Shown here in pieces: positions 1 through 11,667 of a stretch of DNA of 64,000 bases (position 1 is the stretch's first letter; every line of letters begins with the position of its first letter). Origin of the DNA: Oscheius tipulae (lineage: Eukaryota > Nematoda > Chromadorea > Rhabditida > Rhabditidae). The stretch is taken from positions 4,836,001 through 4,900,000 of the forward strand of contig JASJZH010000006.1 in NCBI GenBank assembly GCA_037178975.1, in the 5' to 3' direction. The translations under genes and the position numbers were made by a program. The notes below the pieces were generated by a model. The model was not told where the DNA came from. It did not search any database and saw only the letters and a list, made by a program, of their open reading frames with translations.

Positions 1-1076
1 GCAGAATGTGGAAAACAATATGTTATTCCTCAATGACTGTATTTGCCCTATGTCTATTTTGAGCACTGCTGATGTAAAGCCATTTTTATATTGCAAGTGG
101 TAAATACGGGTGTGGTCCCCTCACGAGCTGAACAATGAGCTATTGTTAGAGTTCCACAGTTCTGATGCAATGTTTCTGTAAAAATAGTAAGACAGTTTTC
201 TTCCGACGTAGACAATTACCAGTAGCAAAATGCTGTGATTTGTTGGTATAGCTCGACTACTGAAATAATAGTCAAGCAAACAAACTAGACAAACTTGTAT
301 TAAAACTTGATTCACAAAACGTTAAACGATCTGCAAATCCCTGTACCATAAGAATATGCATCCTAAGGGCATGTAGGAAGATGTCCTGCAGACAGCTGTA
401 GTTAAAAAAAACCAACTCGGCTGTTGGATTTCTGGTATCTGGAAGTTTGTCTTCAGAGCTCGTAAAGCTGTTTATTTGCAGTGTGAATCCAATAGTAAAT
501 ACATAACCTCTGTTTTACAAAACTATTTTTATTTTCACTGAACTAACAAAAGACAGTTATTAAGGTGTATTTATACAGCTATAGAGGAACAGAGGGCACT
601 TCGACATTGTGCTTAGATTCAGTCTTGTAGAAGATAAGGCTAGCTAACTTTAAGTAAAACGATCTTTCATATCTGTCTGTTGATCAGAAAACAACGCGTT
701 GGCGTTGCTTTCTAAACCAGCGTCTTCTTTGTTTGCCGAACCTAGTACGAAGAATTTGCCGTTACTAGGCCAATCTCTTCTAAGCTGTCAGCTGTTTACT
801 TTTGAATCACTTCTACCCACGTGTGTATTTGGTTCCTTGGCAGAAGGCTTTTCCCTTGGAACACTGAGGCTGATGCAATAGCGCGATGGCCGCAGTCAGG
901 CCCCTCCCCTTCTGCCACATATATAAGTGTTGTCGACACTTTCCTCATCCATCATCGTACGGTTCAAAATGTCAATTATATTTCCTGGGCATTGACACTT
1001 TCTATTGTCCTTCCACGACTTTTTCTTTCATCTCGCTATATCAGTAACTTTCGGATTTCAGCAATCGCTAGGCACC
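1..1076. other. intergenic, upstream of the ChaC gene
   Basis: I see no convincing gene here; the short open frames lack splice partners or recognisable motifs. A TATA-like string (catatataag) near 913-923, about 150 bases before the ChaC start codon, could be a core promoter element. This is inferred only from its sequence and position. Confidence 0.4.
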
Positions 1077-2279
1077 ATGCATTACCATACCAAGTCAAAA
1101 GAGCCGCATCTCTGGGTTTTTGGCTATGGATCACTCATTTGGAATCCAGGATTCGGATACGAAAAGTCTCACAAGGCATATGCACAAGGTTTCGCTAGAA
1201 GGATGTACCAAGGAAATACCTACCATCGCGGAGACCTATCTTTGGTGAGTTATGGTTCGGTATACTTTCGATCCCTCGCTTCTAACTGTCCTCACTAATT
1301 CCGAAACAGGTAAAACAATTGAGCCTCTTTTTCCCAGGCACTTTTCGTATAGTCGTTGCTAGCAGCTGTTTTCGGCGCTTTGGCCTGCAGCGTTGATTAT
1401 TCCTCGGGGGTTCCCCGTTGCTCTCATGCACTAGCTAAGTTATAGGAAGTAAAAAGTTTTTCTAGTGATGCTCTCTGAAAACGAAGGTAAATGATTCTCC
1501 GATATCTTCAACTTTGGACTGTATGACGCAGTTTCTGGACGGTTCGGAAACTTCGCGCACTCTCCCGATGAGTATCATTCTGGTTCGGTAAACAGACGAC
1601 TACCTTTTTGCCAATATACGTAGGGCCTTTTGCGTAGTGCATTCTTAAGTGCGCCTTTCGATGAGCTTCATCCCATCACGTGCTTCGCATGCGCTACCAA
1701 CTAATGGGCCACATGTCTGCTCCCACAGACATACCCTCGGAAACAATGTTTAAAACCAAATGTTTTTCAGCCGGGACGTGTAGCTACCCTGATCGAGCAC
1801 CCAACGTCATCAACTAATGGCATTGTCTTCCGAGTTAGCGGAGCAAACAGTATAATGAAGGCAGTGTCGCACCTGAAAGAGCGCGAGTTAAGTCTTCGGG
1901 GAGACAATGTCTGACTGCAAAATTTTTAGTTGGACAACGGCTATGAATTCATCTGGGTCACCGTGCAAGCCGTTCTCGACAATGGCAGCGTCGCGAAAGT
2001 CCGTGCCTTGACATGCATTGCCACCGAACGCAATGAATTCTACTTGGGACCTGATCCAGTTGAGAAGATGGCCGAGGAAATCTGCATCGCCAAGGGCTGC
2101 GCAGGACCAAATGTCGAGTGAGTAGCATGCAATGTGACCAAACCTGATTGTTTCCTTTTAGTTATGTCTTGAAACTCGCTGAATACGTCAGAACACTTTT
2201 TCCAAAAGACGAAGACGATCATCTCTTCCAGCTGGAGGTCCACATCCGTAGCATTCAAACTCTAATGCTCTCCAGATGA
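1077..2279 (+). CDS. ChaC-type gamma-glutamylcyclotransferase
   Basis: Cleaves glutathione (or gamma-glutamyl peptides) to 5-oxoproline and Cys-Gly in the cytosol, by homology to the ChaC1/ChaC2 family. The N-terminus carries the family signature VFGYGSLIWNPGF (residues about 14-26), followed by PGRVATLIEHP and the KERE segment holding the likely catalytic Glu. Then come NGYEFIWV and EFYLGP, in the same order as in human ChaC2. Exons 1077-1244, 1771-1908, 1930-2117 and 2162-2279 give 203 residues, close to the roughly 180-residue family length. Intron 1 is long (526 nt) and intron 3 is 44 nt. Intron 2 is either 21 nt (GT-AG) or a 47-nt intron with a non-canonical end; the latter aligns better with ChaC proteins (RELDNGYEF). 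The identity is firm and the second junction is not. Confidence 0.9.
1909..1929 (+). other. candidate 21-nt intron in the ChaC gene
   Basis: The segment starts with gtctga and ends with tttttag. Read through in frame it contains TGA and TAG, so it cannot be translated. The flanking codons are in phase 0 on both sides. The alternative is removal of 47 nt ending at the same place, whose only possible boundaries are GT...TA or TT...AG. Confidence 0.5.
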
Positions 2280-2760
2280 ACTTTTTGACATTTATAGCCC
2301 TCTACGATTGCTCATTACCCACAATTTCTCATACTAAGCATTAACATCCAAGACGGTTACATTAGGTATGGATTGCCTTCGCCTTTGCTCTGTGCTTTCA
2401 ATTCCACTATCCTTTCGCAATTTTTGCTCCTACGTGTACAAACTATGTATATAGAATGTAGAAGACGAAGTAGCTATAAATATTTTTTCAGTCTCAAAAT
2501 AGTTTCTGCATCTATTTTCGGGCAGATCAGCAGACAATGAAGAGTAATGTGTCAAGTACATTCCTGAAAACAAGCTGTGTACTATGAACCTGTTTCACGG
2601 GAACTAACGTAATTGTTTGTTCTGGGTCAGCTGTGTCCAATAACGTGGACGTCTGGTCCTTTCCCTTCACGCAAAGGTCAATGTATGATGAGTCACGTGC
2701 GCGCCGAAAAACATGAAAACATAATAAAAACATTTACTTAATCTTTCAGACTATAAACAA
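2280..2760. other. intergenic after ChaC
   Basis: No gene recognised. Short open frames on either strand have no motif, signal peptide or splice partner that I can support. Confidence 0.5.
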
Positions 2761-2780
2761 ATCTCCTGGGCGGAGAAGGT

Positions 2781-5531
2781 TTGGAGGGAAAGAGCAACAA
2801 TACGGGGACAAATCAGTACCATTTCAGAGAATGCTTCATATTTAAACGAATGTTTCCTAGCTGTGAAATGGTCCTAATGCAAGTGGTCTGGCTTCTGTCC
2901 AGTGAAAAAAGTTTTTGGCCAGAGCAATATGATGAAAACATCGAGGAAAATCTGCCTCAGAACAGAAAAAAGTGTAGGGGAAAAACTCCCGGCAGACACT
3001 GTTAATCTAGAAGTATGCTGCAATCACAATAGGATTCGGAATTGGAAATTTTTCTACTAACTTTTTCAAGGGTTCTACGTTTGATCGACCCAAACCAACT
3101 GCAGAGTTGGAGTCCCTCAGCTCTGCCATATGCGCTAATGTAAAAGAACTGTGTCTTCATCTTGCAGGAGTAGATCTGCCACTTATATCAGATGACAACT
3201 TAAAGGCTGGCCATCAGAACATGCTTCTATTTTCTATCCAGTCATATGCCTTCGATCTCAAATTACCAAGACGGAGAGTATACAACGATTCCTTTCAGTA
3301 ATCAAACTAAATGTAATCACTCAGCCAGCTTGTACTTTCATATTTGCCATTGTATTAGTCATCATGCCTTCTTGTTCAGAGGTCCGTTCAATACTTCCCC
3401 GTTCTTAATTCAGAATATCAAAAGACGCAAGAAAACCGACTTGTGGCCTTGGCAATGATGGCGATTCCGTGATCTGACAGCTCCCCGAGGTGGCTAGCAA
3501 ACCGTAAGCCGGAAATGCGATGTTTCTCGGTACACTCCTTCATAGTGATGAGGATGTTCATCGTGTAACTATGTTCAATTGTGGAACGATTTTTTATGTG
3601 GAAATATAGAGGTAGACTTGCTAAGAGATCGAGAAAAGTAGCAACCTGTGCTGTTACTGTAGTGGAAGCTGTAACTCTGTTCTGAAAGCGATTATCAATT
3701 AGAACAGTAATTTTGAAAGGACTTCTCTAAAAGAATGAGAGATAATATGGCGGCCCCTCGAGACTAGTTTTGCAACACTTTCTGTGCATCACTTTCGGAG
3801 CCCGTTTTTGCAGCTTGAGTCCCCGCGCACCGTCTCACACATACCCTAAATGCTCCATCCTTTCTGAATCTGCTATTTCTTTCTCTTTTAGCTGTCCCCT
3901 TGATGATGTTAATATACAAGATCCTTCTCATACTTGTTTTTGATCGATCTACATGACTTTTGAGTTATACGTCCTCATTAGCAACTGTTGAAGAGTCTCG
4001 TTCCTATATCCTTTGTAAGATGAGAGTCTTTCTGAGACGATGGCTTACAGACTTTTTCAAAGTGCGTCTGGAAACTGGATCGAGAGATTCAGGACTACAC
4101 ATTCGTGCTATGTGTTCAAACACCTAAAGAAACGTCCAGGCCCTACTGCAAAAATGATTGGTATTCCGCTCGAAAGTATTTCGAATGGGATTAAAAAAAA
4201 TATTGGTTCAATATCTGCTACGAAAAGAAGAAATCACAGATAGAGGTTGGCAAACAAGATTTGGTTTTAACAAGACGTGATTTACCAGAACTTTTAGCCA
4301 AGTCATTTCTACAGTGAAGAGTTATCAAGACAAGTACGCAAAGTTGGTCAACGGAAATCAGACTATCAAGATGATTACTTTGACAAACAGATCGAAATAC
4401 TGCAAAACATGGAGAGTGGTGGGAACAGGATAAGACCCACTTTTTTATTAACACCTTAAAACACCCATGTCATTCTCTTCTATTTTCCTTGAACCGTCCC
4501 AAAAATAAGTCAGTGACTCCTGAAGAACGCATCATCAGAGAACACTTGTCCAAACACAAATATTCTTGCTCCTCATGCTCGTTCTCTTGCCTGCTGAAAA
4601 CTACATGCCCTGCTCATCTTATGCAAAACACTACAGGAATGGAAGGGTGTTGGCAATTGCTAGAGAAGATTACAAAGAAAAGCTGCAAGATTGGACATTC
4701 AAATCCTTCGTGGGAACAGAAGACATCAGGTCCGTGACAACCGAATTATTGAGCACTCTAATGTCAAACTTCAGCTCTTTGCCGCTTGACAAACAGCCGA
4801 ATCCAGGACCAGTTCGCCAAAAAAGAAGATACTACTTTGTGAAGAAAACACAAGGTTATTTTGTAAATTTCTACAATGTAATGCAAGGACAACGTTTCAG
4901 TTGGCAATTTACACGTTATTTTAGTTCACATAAAGCTAAAGTATATGAACAGGCCAAGAAAGTGAAACTTGCAACCGCAGGGCTCTTTCTGCTTGCTTAG
5001 TTAAAAGTCAACCGGCATAAGTACGCTTCTGAATTACTTTGTAGAGGTACATTGTTCAGGTAAACATCGACACATCCATCATTTAAAAAAGAACATCTTA
5101 TTCTGTAACCCTCTGTCTCTATGGTTACTATTCTAAACCTAATGTGAAAAGGTACCTGCGAGATGTTCACAACGGACGAGGATTAATAGATGTGGCTCCA
5201 AAACGAGAATATGAAAACGAGATCCACGAATGGTGGGAAAAGTTTTTTGAACGCAGCACAAGATGGCTAGAAGAACAAAGAATGACGAAGATATACCCAA
5301 TTTTGTCAAGCAAGCTACCTTTTTATTTGTAGACTTCTGACTCAAACCCTGAAGCTTCAAGCTCAAGTGACTCAGGTCTCTGATGAAGAAGCTGTGACAG
5401 AACCTGAATGGATGTCGGCAACTGACCATATTCTCGACGAGAACTTAGAGCCGCCAAGAAAGCTCCGCAAACTGTCGCAAGTCCAAAAGATCTTCTCATT
5501 TGTTCTGGTATCCCCTGACGATTGTTACGTC
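2781..5531 (+). pseudogene. string of coding-like fragments, unrecognised; decayed or fast-evolving gene
   Basis: Several consecutive plus-strand segments have protein-like composition but change frame or meet stops. These are about 2800-3005 (includes WPEQYDENIEENLPQN), 3072-3301 (FDRPKPTAELESLSSAI), 4050-4330 (RPYCKNDWYSARKYFEWD, then a TAA and a run of eight A), 4566-5000 (YAKHYRNGRVLAIARED and KRRYYFVKKTQGYFVNFY), 5145-5290 (REYENEIHEWWEKFFERS) and 5335-5531 (acidic, EEAVTEPEWMSATDH). I could not join them into one frame with consensus splice sites, and I recognise no family. Either this is one decayed gene with frameshifts, or a live gene with introns I placed wrongly. The regular order and Trp/Tyr-rich character argue against random sequence. 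Confidence 0.35.
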
Positions 5532-5539
5532 TGATTCTA

Positions 5540-6199
5540 AGAAGAAGGAGCCTACTCAGAGCAGCTAATATCAGTTCTTCAACTGAAACGAATGCTTGTG
5601 TCGGACGTACAGTGTATTTATGCTCGCTTGATTTTCTTTTTTGTTACATCTAATCAATCGAATCATTATTGCAACAGTTTTGAACAAAAGTTGCTGTGTT
5701 GGCAAGTCTTAACGCAACAGACTCGGATTTGGACAAACTATTGCAGCGTTGCTTTACGAATTATTAGCTGCAGGTCGTTTGTGGGGCGCAGATTGCGTTA
5801 CTGCCAACCCAATCTTCGCGCCTCAAATAATCCGGCACCGGTCATCCGCAACTGTCCGTAAGGAAAATTTTTCCCGGACAGCTGCACATGCGTTTTTTGT
5901 TGAGCCTTTGCGAAGTAAATAGTGAAAGCCGCGAGCTTGGAGTTGTCAGCTGAACCTCATTGTACGCGTACAAACAACTTCTGCTTCCTCGCGTTGTTCG
6001 TCGCGTTTTTCTGTTTATTTTGTGCCGCTTCCAGGCGGTCGACTATTTCTATCTAATTCCGATCACAGCTGACTCGCTCCTTTAGCAAAAATGGGCTTTC
6101 CCATATTTATTACCTTCATTGCGCATTCTGAGCAGAGCTAATCTGTTGTCGCCTTTTATCATCCTATAGAAGCCATAAACGTCTTTCGAACTTTCAGCC
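5540..6199. other. intergenic upstream of the CUB gene
   Basis: No gene seen. The open frame around 5592-5861 lacks any recognisable motif. Confidence 0.5.
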
Positions 6200-7066
6200 A
6201 TGTTCTGGTTGGTATTCACGGCAACATTTTTAACAGCTATACAGTCAGGTATAGTTTTATTGAAACAGTCTCTTAACATTTTTGAGCAGCTTATTCTCGT
6301 TGCGAATGTATGGAGAAGATTATTTTGCTCAATGATGACGCTGATATCTTCCGGCTCGTCAAAACGCCAGACTACCCAAGGTATGTCCTATCGAGAGGTT
6401 AACCGTAAAATATTCAGAAACTACTGCCCCGGCTTGAACTGCACTTGGCGTGTTGTCTCTCCCGGCAACGATTCGAAAGTATATTTCTTTCTAAATAATT
6501 TTAATCACTGTCTAGATATACTTCTATGCCGACAAAGTTGATCTCAGGGATGGCAAAGACTTTATCGAGTTCTATGAGCAAACGTTTTTGAAGATTCCTG
6601 AGAATACGAGTCACACGTGAAGTTTTGTTTTCACTATGAGTTTCTTTTGTTTAGTTGCACTGGCACTGGACATTCCTGTTCCTATTCAACTACAAGCAAG
6701 ATCATGACTATCAGGTAGGTTATATTATATATTTGAATGTTCTGACAAGACAATCATCACTACTAAGCGAGCACTTATAAATTCAGATTTGTATCTGGCC
6801 CCGGTGACGTGGACAACGTTGGATTCAATGGTGTTGTTTCTAGTTACGACAAGAATTTCAGAGGTAACACAAATCTCTCTGGTACTATCATAAGTACAGA
6901 ACTTCGTAACAAGGTTCTCCGCTTCGCTAGCATCCCTGTGATTATCATACTTGTGATAGCAGTGTTTGTCGCTATCTTTTGCTGCTATAAGAAGAGACGC
7001 CTGCACAACACAGAGTACACTAAAGCATCCACAACAGACAAGACCAACTCCGCCAGTTTAGAATAA
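6200..7066 (+). CDS. CUB-domain single-pass type I membrane protein
   Basis: Residues 1-16 (MFWLVFTATFLTAIQS) form a signal peptide. A compact CUB-like domain follows with RCEC, NYCPGLNCTWRVVSPGN, a YFYADKVDL strand, DFIEFYE, TCTGTGHSC and FVSGPGDVDNVGFNG. These are the usual CUB pattern of a Cys pair, a hydrophobic strand, a D/E-rich turn and a terminal GF.G. A transmembrane helix (about VIIILVIAVFVAIFCCY) and a short basic tail complete the protein. Exons are 6200-6248, 6290-6380, 6418-6478, 6516-6616, 6655-6714 and 6787-7066 (213 residues). All phases match and introns are 37-72 nt. Function is unknown; an adhesion or receptor role is inferred from architecture. The gene is convergent with the esterase downstream. 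Confidence 0.8.
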
Positions 7067-7183
7067 ATGATTCATTAAAACTAAATCAGGTTGCGAGATC
7101 CAGTATTAAGAAAAAAAGATAAGAACGGCTGAACACGTAAGGGCTGTAAAAACAAATTGACTGAACATATGTACACGTGGTCT

Positions 7184-9619
7184 TTAAAGGATCAACTCTT
7201 GGTTAAGAATTGAAGTGGCGTCCTTCACTGAACGTGGAGAGAAGAACTCGATTGCTTTCAACATTTCGTTCAACTTTTTCATCCGATTTCCAAAGATCTA
7301 AACTAGTTGGTTTGAGTGGATATTGATCAAAACCTTACGGTTTCTTTAGTGTATGGTTTCTCGGAAATGCTGAACATTTTCATGTCGCCTTCTTTGGGAA
7401 TTGGCTCCCATTTGGGAAGGACTCCGGTGTTGTTGGGATTTCTAAAAGGAACAATAAAATAGTAAAAAAAAATCTCAAGCATACCCAGTAAGGATGAAAT
7501 CAGAGAACCATCTTGCTGTGTTTTCGCTCACAAGTCTATCAGTTTTGTCCATTGAGCGAGGAGCATTGAAGTAGTTGCAATCAAACAAATAGATGATCTC
7601 CGAAGAATGGGTTCCAGCTAGAAGGTTTGTATCTTTGTATCATATGAAAGTTAGCCTACCCATGAAAGGAATCATGACAACGAGCCATCCCCACATCCGA
7701 CGACTCGTATAGTCAAAAGTGTAAGCATAACACGGCTGCTTTTGCTTCTGGCTATGGTGCATGTACCTCCAGCAGGCATAATTGGAAAATATATCGGAGA
7801 GAAGCTAAAAAGAACTGTCTTCAAAGTCTTGCGAAAGCATACTTCGACATAAATTCTTTTACTATCAGTAGAAGAGTGTTTCGAGTTCTCCAAATCGTAA
7901 AGAATGTCAAGAGCTGCTTTGACTTCTTTCTCGGAATAGTTGCTCCTTCTAGTCAAAGCCTTACGAGCTTGGTCAATGGCTTTTCCATTACATTTCATTG
8001 TTCCGATTGCCACTGAAACACATCTTGTACTCTTTTTTTATAGCACTACTTACTGAAAAGAAGCGCTTCATGTTGACCAACGCCCACAATTGAGGGAACT
8101 TCCGGGGCTTCTTCGCGTAGGCGTTTTATAGGATACGGGAGAAGGTCACCGTCAATGACAGGTGCTAGCGGAAGTCGCGCCTCGTTGTAGAACACCTTGC
8201 AACCGATCATGTGGGTGCCAAATCTAAAAGTTTGTTATGAGTTGTCAAAAAACTGCTTACTTGCTTGCTGGGATCGACCTCAAAAAGTCTACCATATCTT
8301 GGTGCTTCTCCAAGGTTGAGGAGTATCCTTCTTCCCGTTCTTTCCAGCCAAGCTTGTAGGCTTTAGCCATGCAATAATCTCGAATGTCTTCCGTTTTTGT
8401 GGTAGCCCAGTGACAGAAAGAGTTTCCTCCAAGAACGATTTTTTGCTTGTACATTCCTGATTGAACATTGAAAACAATCAAATTTGCTCATTACCACGTG
8501 TGTATGGCGACATGGATAGAAGGTCTGTGGAAACAGCTCCAGCACTCTGACCTCCAATTGTGATTTGCTCAGTGTCTCCACCAAAAGCCCCAATGTATTC
8601 TTTCGTCCATTTCAAGGCTTCGAGTTGATCCCACAATCCGAAATTTCCTTTAGCTGCATCGTCTCCCGTGCAAAGAAACCCCAAATAGCCGAGACGGTAT
8701 TGGATTGTCACGACGATCATTCCCTTTGATACCAGCAGTCTGGAAATGTGGTTCATGCTCAATTGTGTCTTTGGCGTTTGGGGAACACTCTTTGTCATCA
8801 ATTTCGTCACAGTTGACCGATTGAGTTGAAAAGTGCGGCAAAAAGGTTAGCAACTGACCTTGTGACGTTTTTAGGTGTGTAGCGTACTGCAGAATCCATC
8901 ATCCAACCGCCTCCATGAATGTAGAAAAAGACGGGGTACTTCTAAGGATACACATAAACAGATATACAATTTATTTCTTACCTTTCCAGGCTTAATAGCC
9001 GGAGCAAATACATTTAAGTAAAGACAGTCCTCGCTTTGTGGGACTGTGATAGTGAACTTGTCCCAGAATTGATCTCGTTGGACGCTTCTTGGTCCAAACC
9101 TAGCACATTGTCGAACACCTGTCCATGGCTCGGGTGGTTCAGGTTTCTATAACCGAAAACAGTCTGTTCAATGATTAAATTCATCGACAACATTTGTCTT
9201 CCTTCTCGTTAATTTTGGGCGTAAAGAAGAGATCACGATACTTTTTTTTCGGATAGACGTCTTTGCTAACCATAGTCTGCGAAAGTGAGAAGCAAGGTCA
9301 TCGAACCGTCTCTCATCGCTCATTGCAATGGTCAGAACAATGGTGGCTTCTTACGACCTCTTTTGCCAAGTGTAACCTGTCCACTTACCCGGAAACGAAG
9401 GTTACCCACTGGTGGTTTAGCATATGGGATTCCGAGGAAACAGTGGGATTCAAAGCCGTTAACTACCGTCTTCCGTCCCTCCAAAATACCAGCCTTTGTG
9501 GTAACCTAGAAACAAAAGTTGTTGACTGTTTTACTTGTTAGACCTACCCGAACAGAACCTTCGTCGCCAACTTTGCTATTTCGCTTTAGTAGGTGGGTTT
9601 GAGACAAGCAGGAGCCCAT
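7184..9619 (-). CDS. carboxylesterase / cholinesterase-like protein, N-myristoylation signal
   Basis: Alpha/beta-hydrolase of the type-B carboxylesterase family, predicted to hydrolyse esters. Family landmarks occur in order: [37 protein letters not shown] (oxyanion hole), [27 protein letters not shown], the nucleophile elbow GGQSAGA, and late Glu and His regions including GQHEALLF and AGTHSSEI. Twelve exons are deduced: 9619-9548, 9505-9389, 9146-8982, 8941-8859, 8739-8495, 8456-8261, 8223-8054, 8012-7843, 7804-7660, 7617-7485, 7441-7339 and 7297-7184. All phases agree and the protein is 570 residues. The start MGSCLSQ was chosen because it joins directly to the conserved domain. It has Gly2, Ser6 and Cys4, which suggests N-myristoylation and possibly palmitoylation rather than secretion. 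The substrate is unknown. Confidence 0.92.
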
Positions 9620-11667
9620 GCTGTGGCTACTTACTCGGCCTAAAAGTGAGCGAGTGAATGTGCAATCAGGAGGAATAATGGCTCTTAAAGCGAGTGTTGT
9701 CGGTTTTGTTGACCCCCTCATCGAACCTTTTTCAAAAGAGGATTAAGCGAAACCGACAGCACTCTCGATTGTGTTCGTCGCTTGGATGGTTGTCAAGTGG
9801 CAAATGATGTCTGTTTGCATGGAAACCATATGGGAAAGCCGAAAATAGTCGTCAACACTTTTGCTCCGCGAGCAGTCTGTGAGAGCTAATTACTTACCTC
9901 GATGCCAACCCATGATTAAGTCGGAATGTCAAATGTCGTAGATTGTTGCTGAGAGGAACAGTGATGATCACGACTTTTAAGACAAGGGGCGGGGTGTAAT
10001 ACGATGGTCTTTGGCACTCCGAACAACAAAAGCCCGTTCAGAATTTTCCTGAAAAATATTAGGAGTTTTCCGAACACAACTAAAGATCACAGAATGTCGT
10101 CAGTACAAGCCCTATCTGTTTCAACTAGAGCAACAATGAGACTGATACTGATACGCATGAAGCATTTCTCTAGAAACTTTTTTGGAATGGAAAGAGGATA
10201 GCAGGAATTTCAATAATTCAGAAATCTGTGTGAGAATCAGGCAGGGGACAGAAATCTAGTTCAAACGAATAATAAGTTATCACACTTCTTTAGAGACAGT
10301 ACACATGGCTACCCTTTATGATTACACGTGATAGTTAGTCCACATCATCAAAGTAATTGTACTTCTTGTCACTAGATGACTAGACACTGTTTGGTGAGGT
10401 CTCACAGCAAATTGTTTTCTCTGACGTAGTGTATTCGTGAAGTTGTGACGTAGAAATAGGTTAAATTGTGTCATTTCAAACTACAGCAAGAGTTTTGAGT
10501 ATTATCGATGACCATGTGAAGTTTTTTGATCAAAAAAAGAAGAATGTGACTTAATGCCAAAAAGATAAAGGATCGACTGATGGCAGCCAAGAGATGAGAT
10601 TCCGGTAGAAAACTATCGCCAAGATCAAGGATTGATGCAAGTGTCACTTTCGAAGCTTCCCACACCACACCCATAAACAAAATGGGCAAAGATCGTCCTC
10701 AACAGAACAGGATTCTGAGTCCCTTTACAAATGTTTTTGCAGGGAAGAATCTTCTCGAAGGTCGTTAATAATTTGAACTCTTTGTTTTTCAAGTTACTAT
10801 GGCTGCTTAGCCTGTTTAGAAGAGATTAATGAAGATGTATTTTTATCATAATTTTATGGATTATAATAGGGTCACAGTAGTCTGCTTGCAATTAGAAAGT
10901 ACTAAAGTACCATGAAAAAAGAGTGATTGTAAGGGATCGAAGTGAAAGTACGAGAGAGTGAATTGTTGGTTTTCTACTAATAAACTGGGTCAACAACTAG
11001 TTAACTACAGGTAGCAAAGGATCATTAAAAGTACAGAGCAAACATATTAACACAGATTCACTATGGCACCTGGTTCTGATAATGAATTGGATCGGCCTAT
11101 CAAGAAATATTCACACGGATGAACATGGCATGCTGTGCAAGAAAAAGAAGGATCTGACGTGGGATTTTTTTGAGGCAAGACACTGTATGTTTGGCTGTTT
11201 TTGGCAGGTGATAAGCTGAACGTCCTCCGGTAACCTGTTGGCGCCGACGGCAGGGATGAAGCCCAGATGGCACGACCCTCCAACGGAGTACAGCCTCGAC
11301 CGGCATTAAACTGGTCTTGTGATTACGTATCTCTTCCGTACAGCTGGCCATCCAGTATTGCATAAAAAGATACTACATATCACATCCCTTATACGCATCT
11401 TAAGCCTGCCGACAATGCGTATTGCGCTTCCGTATATGTGCTAAATGATGCGGATGAATTGAAACAGCTTGCGAAAGGAACTGGTCCGAATTATCACAGC
11501 TTGCGCAACAGATCGCATTCTAAAAAGGCACAAAGCCGTCTCACGTGGCACCAAGTTGAAAAAGTTCCCGTTCCAAGAGGATGAAAGATGGCTTTATGGC
11601 CATCTTCTGTGAGCCACGGCAGATCCAGTTTATCGAAATCAAACCCTTTGGAAAAACTGATTGTTTA
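9620..11667. other. intergenic between esterase and M1 genes
   Basis: No gene recognised in about 2 kb. Short minus-strand frames at 11047-11363 overlap in two phases and look random. Confidence 0.5.

Noticed and set aside
4797-4812. NPGP in the coding-like block, resembling a 2A peptide end
   Set aside because: The preceding residues are DKQP rather than D(V/I)Ex, and nothing else suggests a viral or retrotransposon polyprotein.
9190-9273. ATG at 9273 as the esterase start ([11 protein letters not shown])
   Set aside because: It lies in an intron between two exons that join seamlessly as [13 protein letters not shown] and would lose the conserved N-terminal part of the domain.
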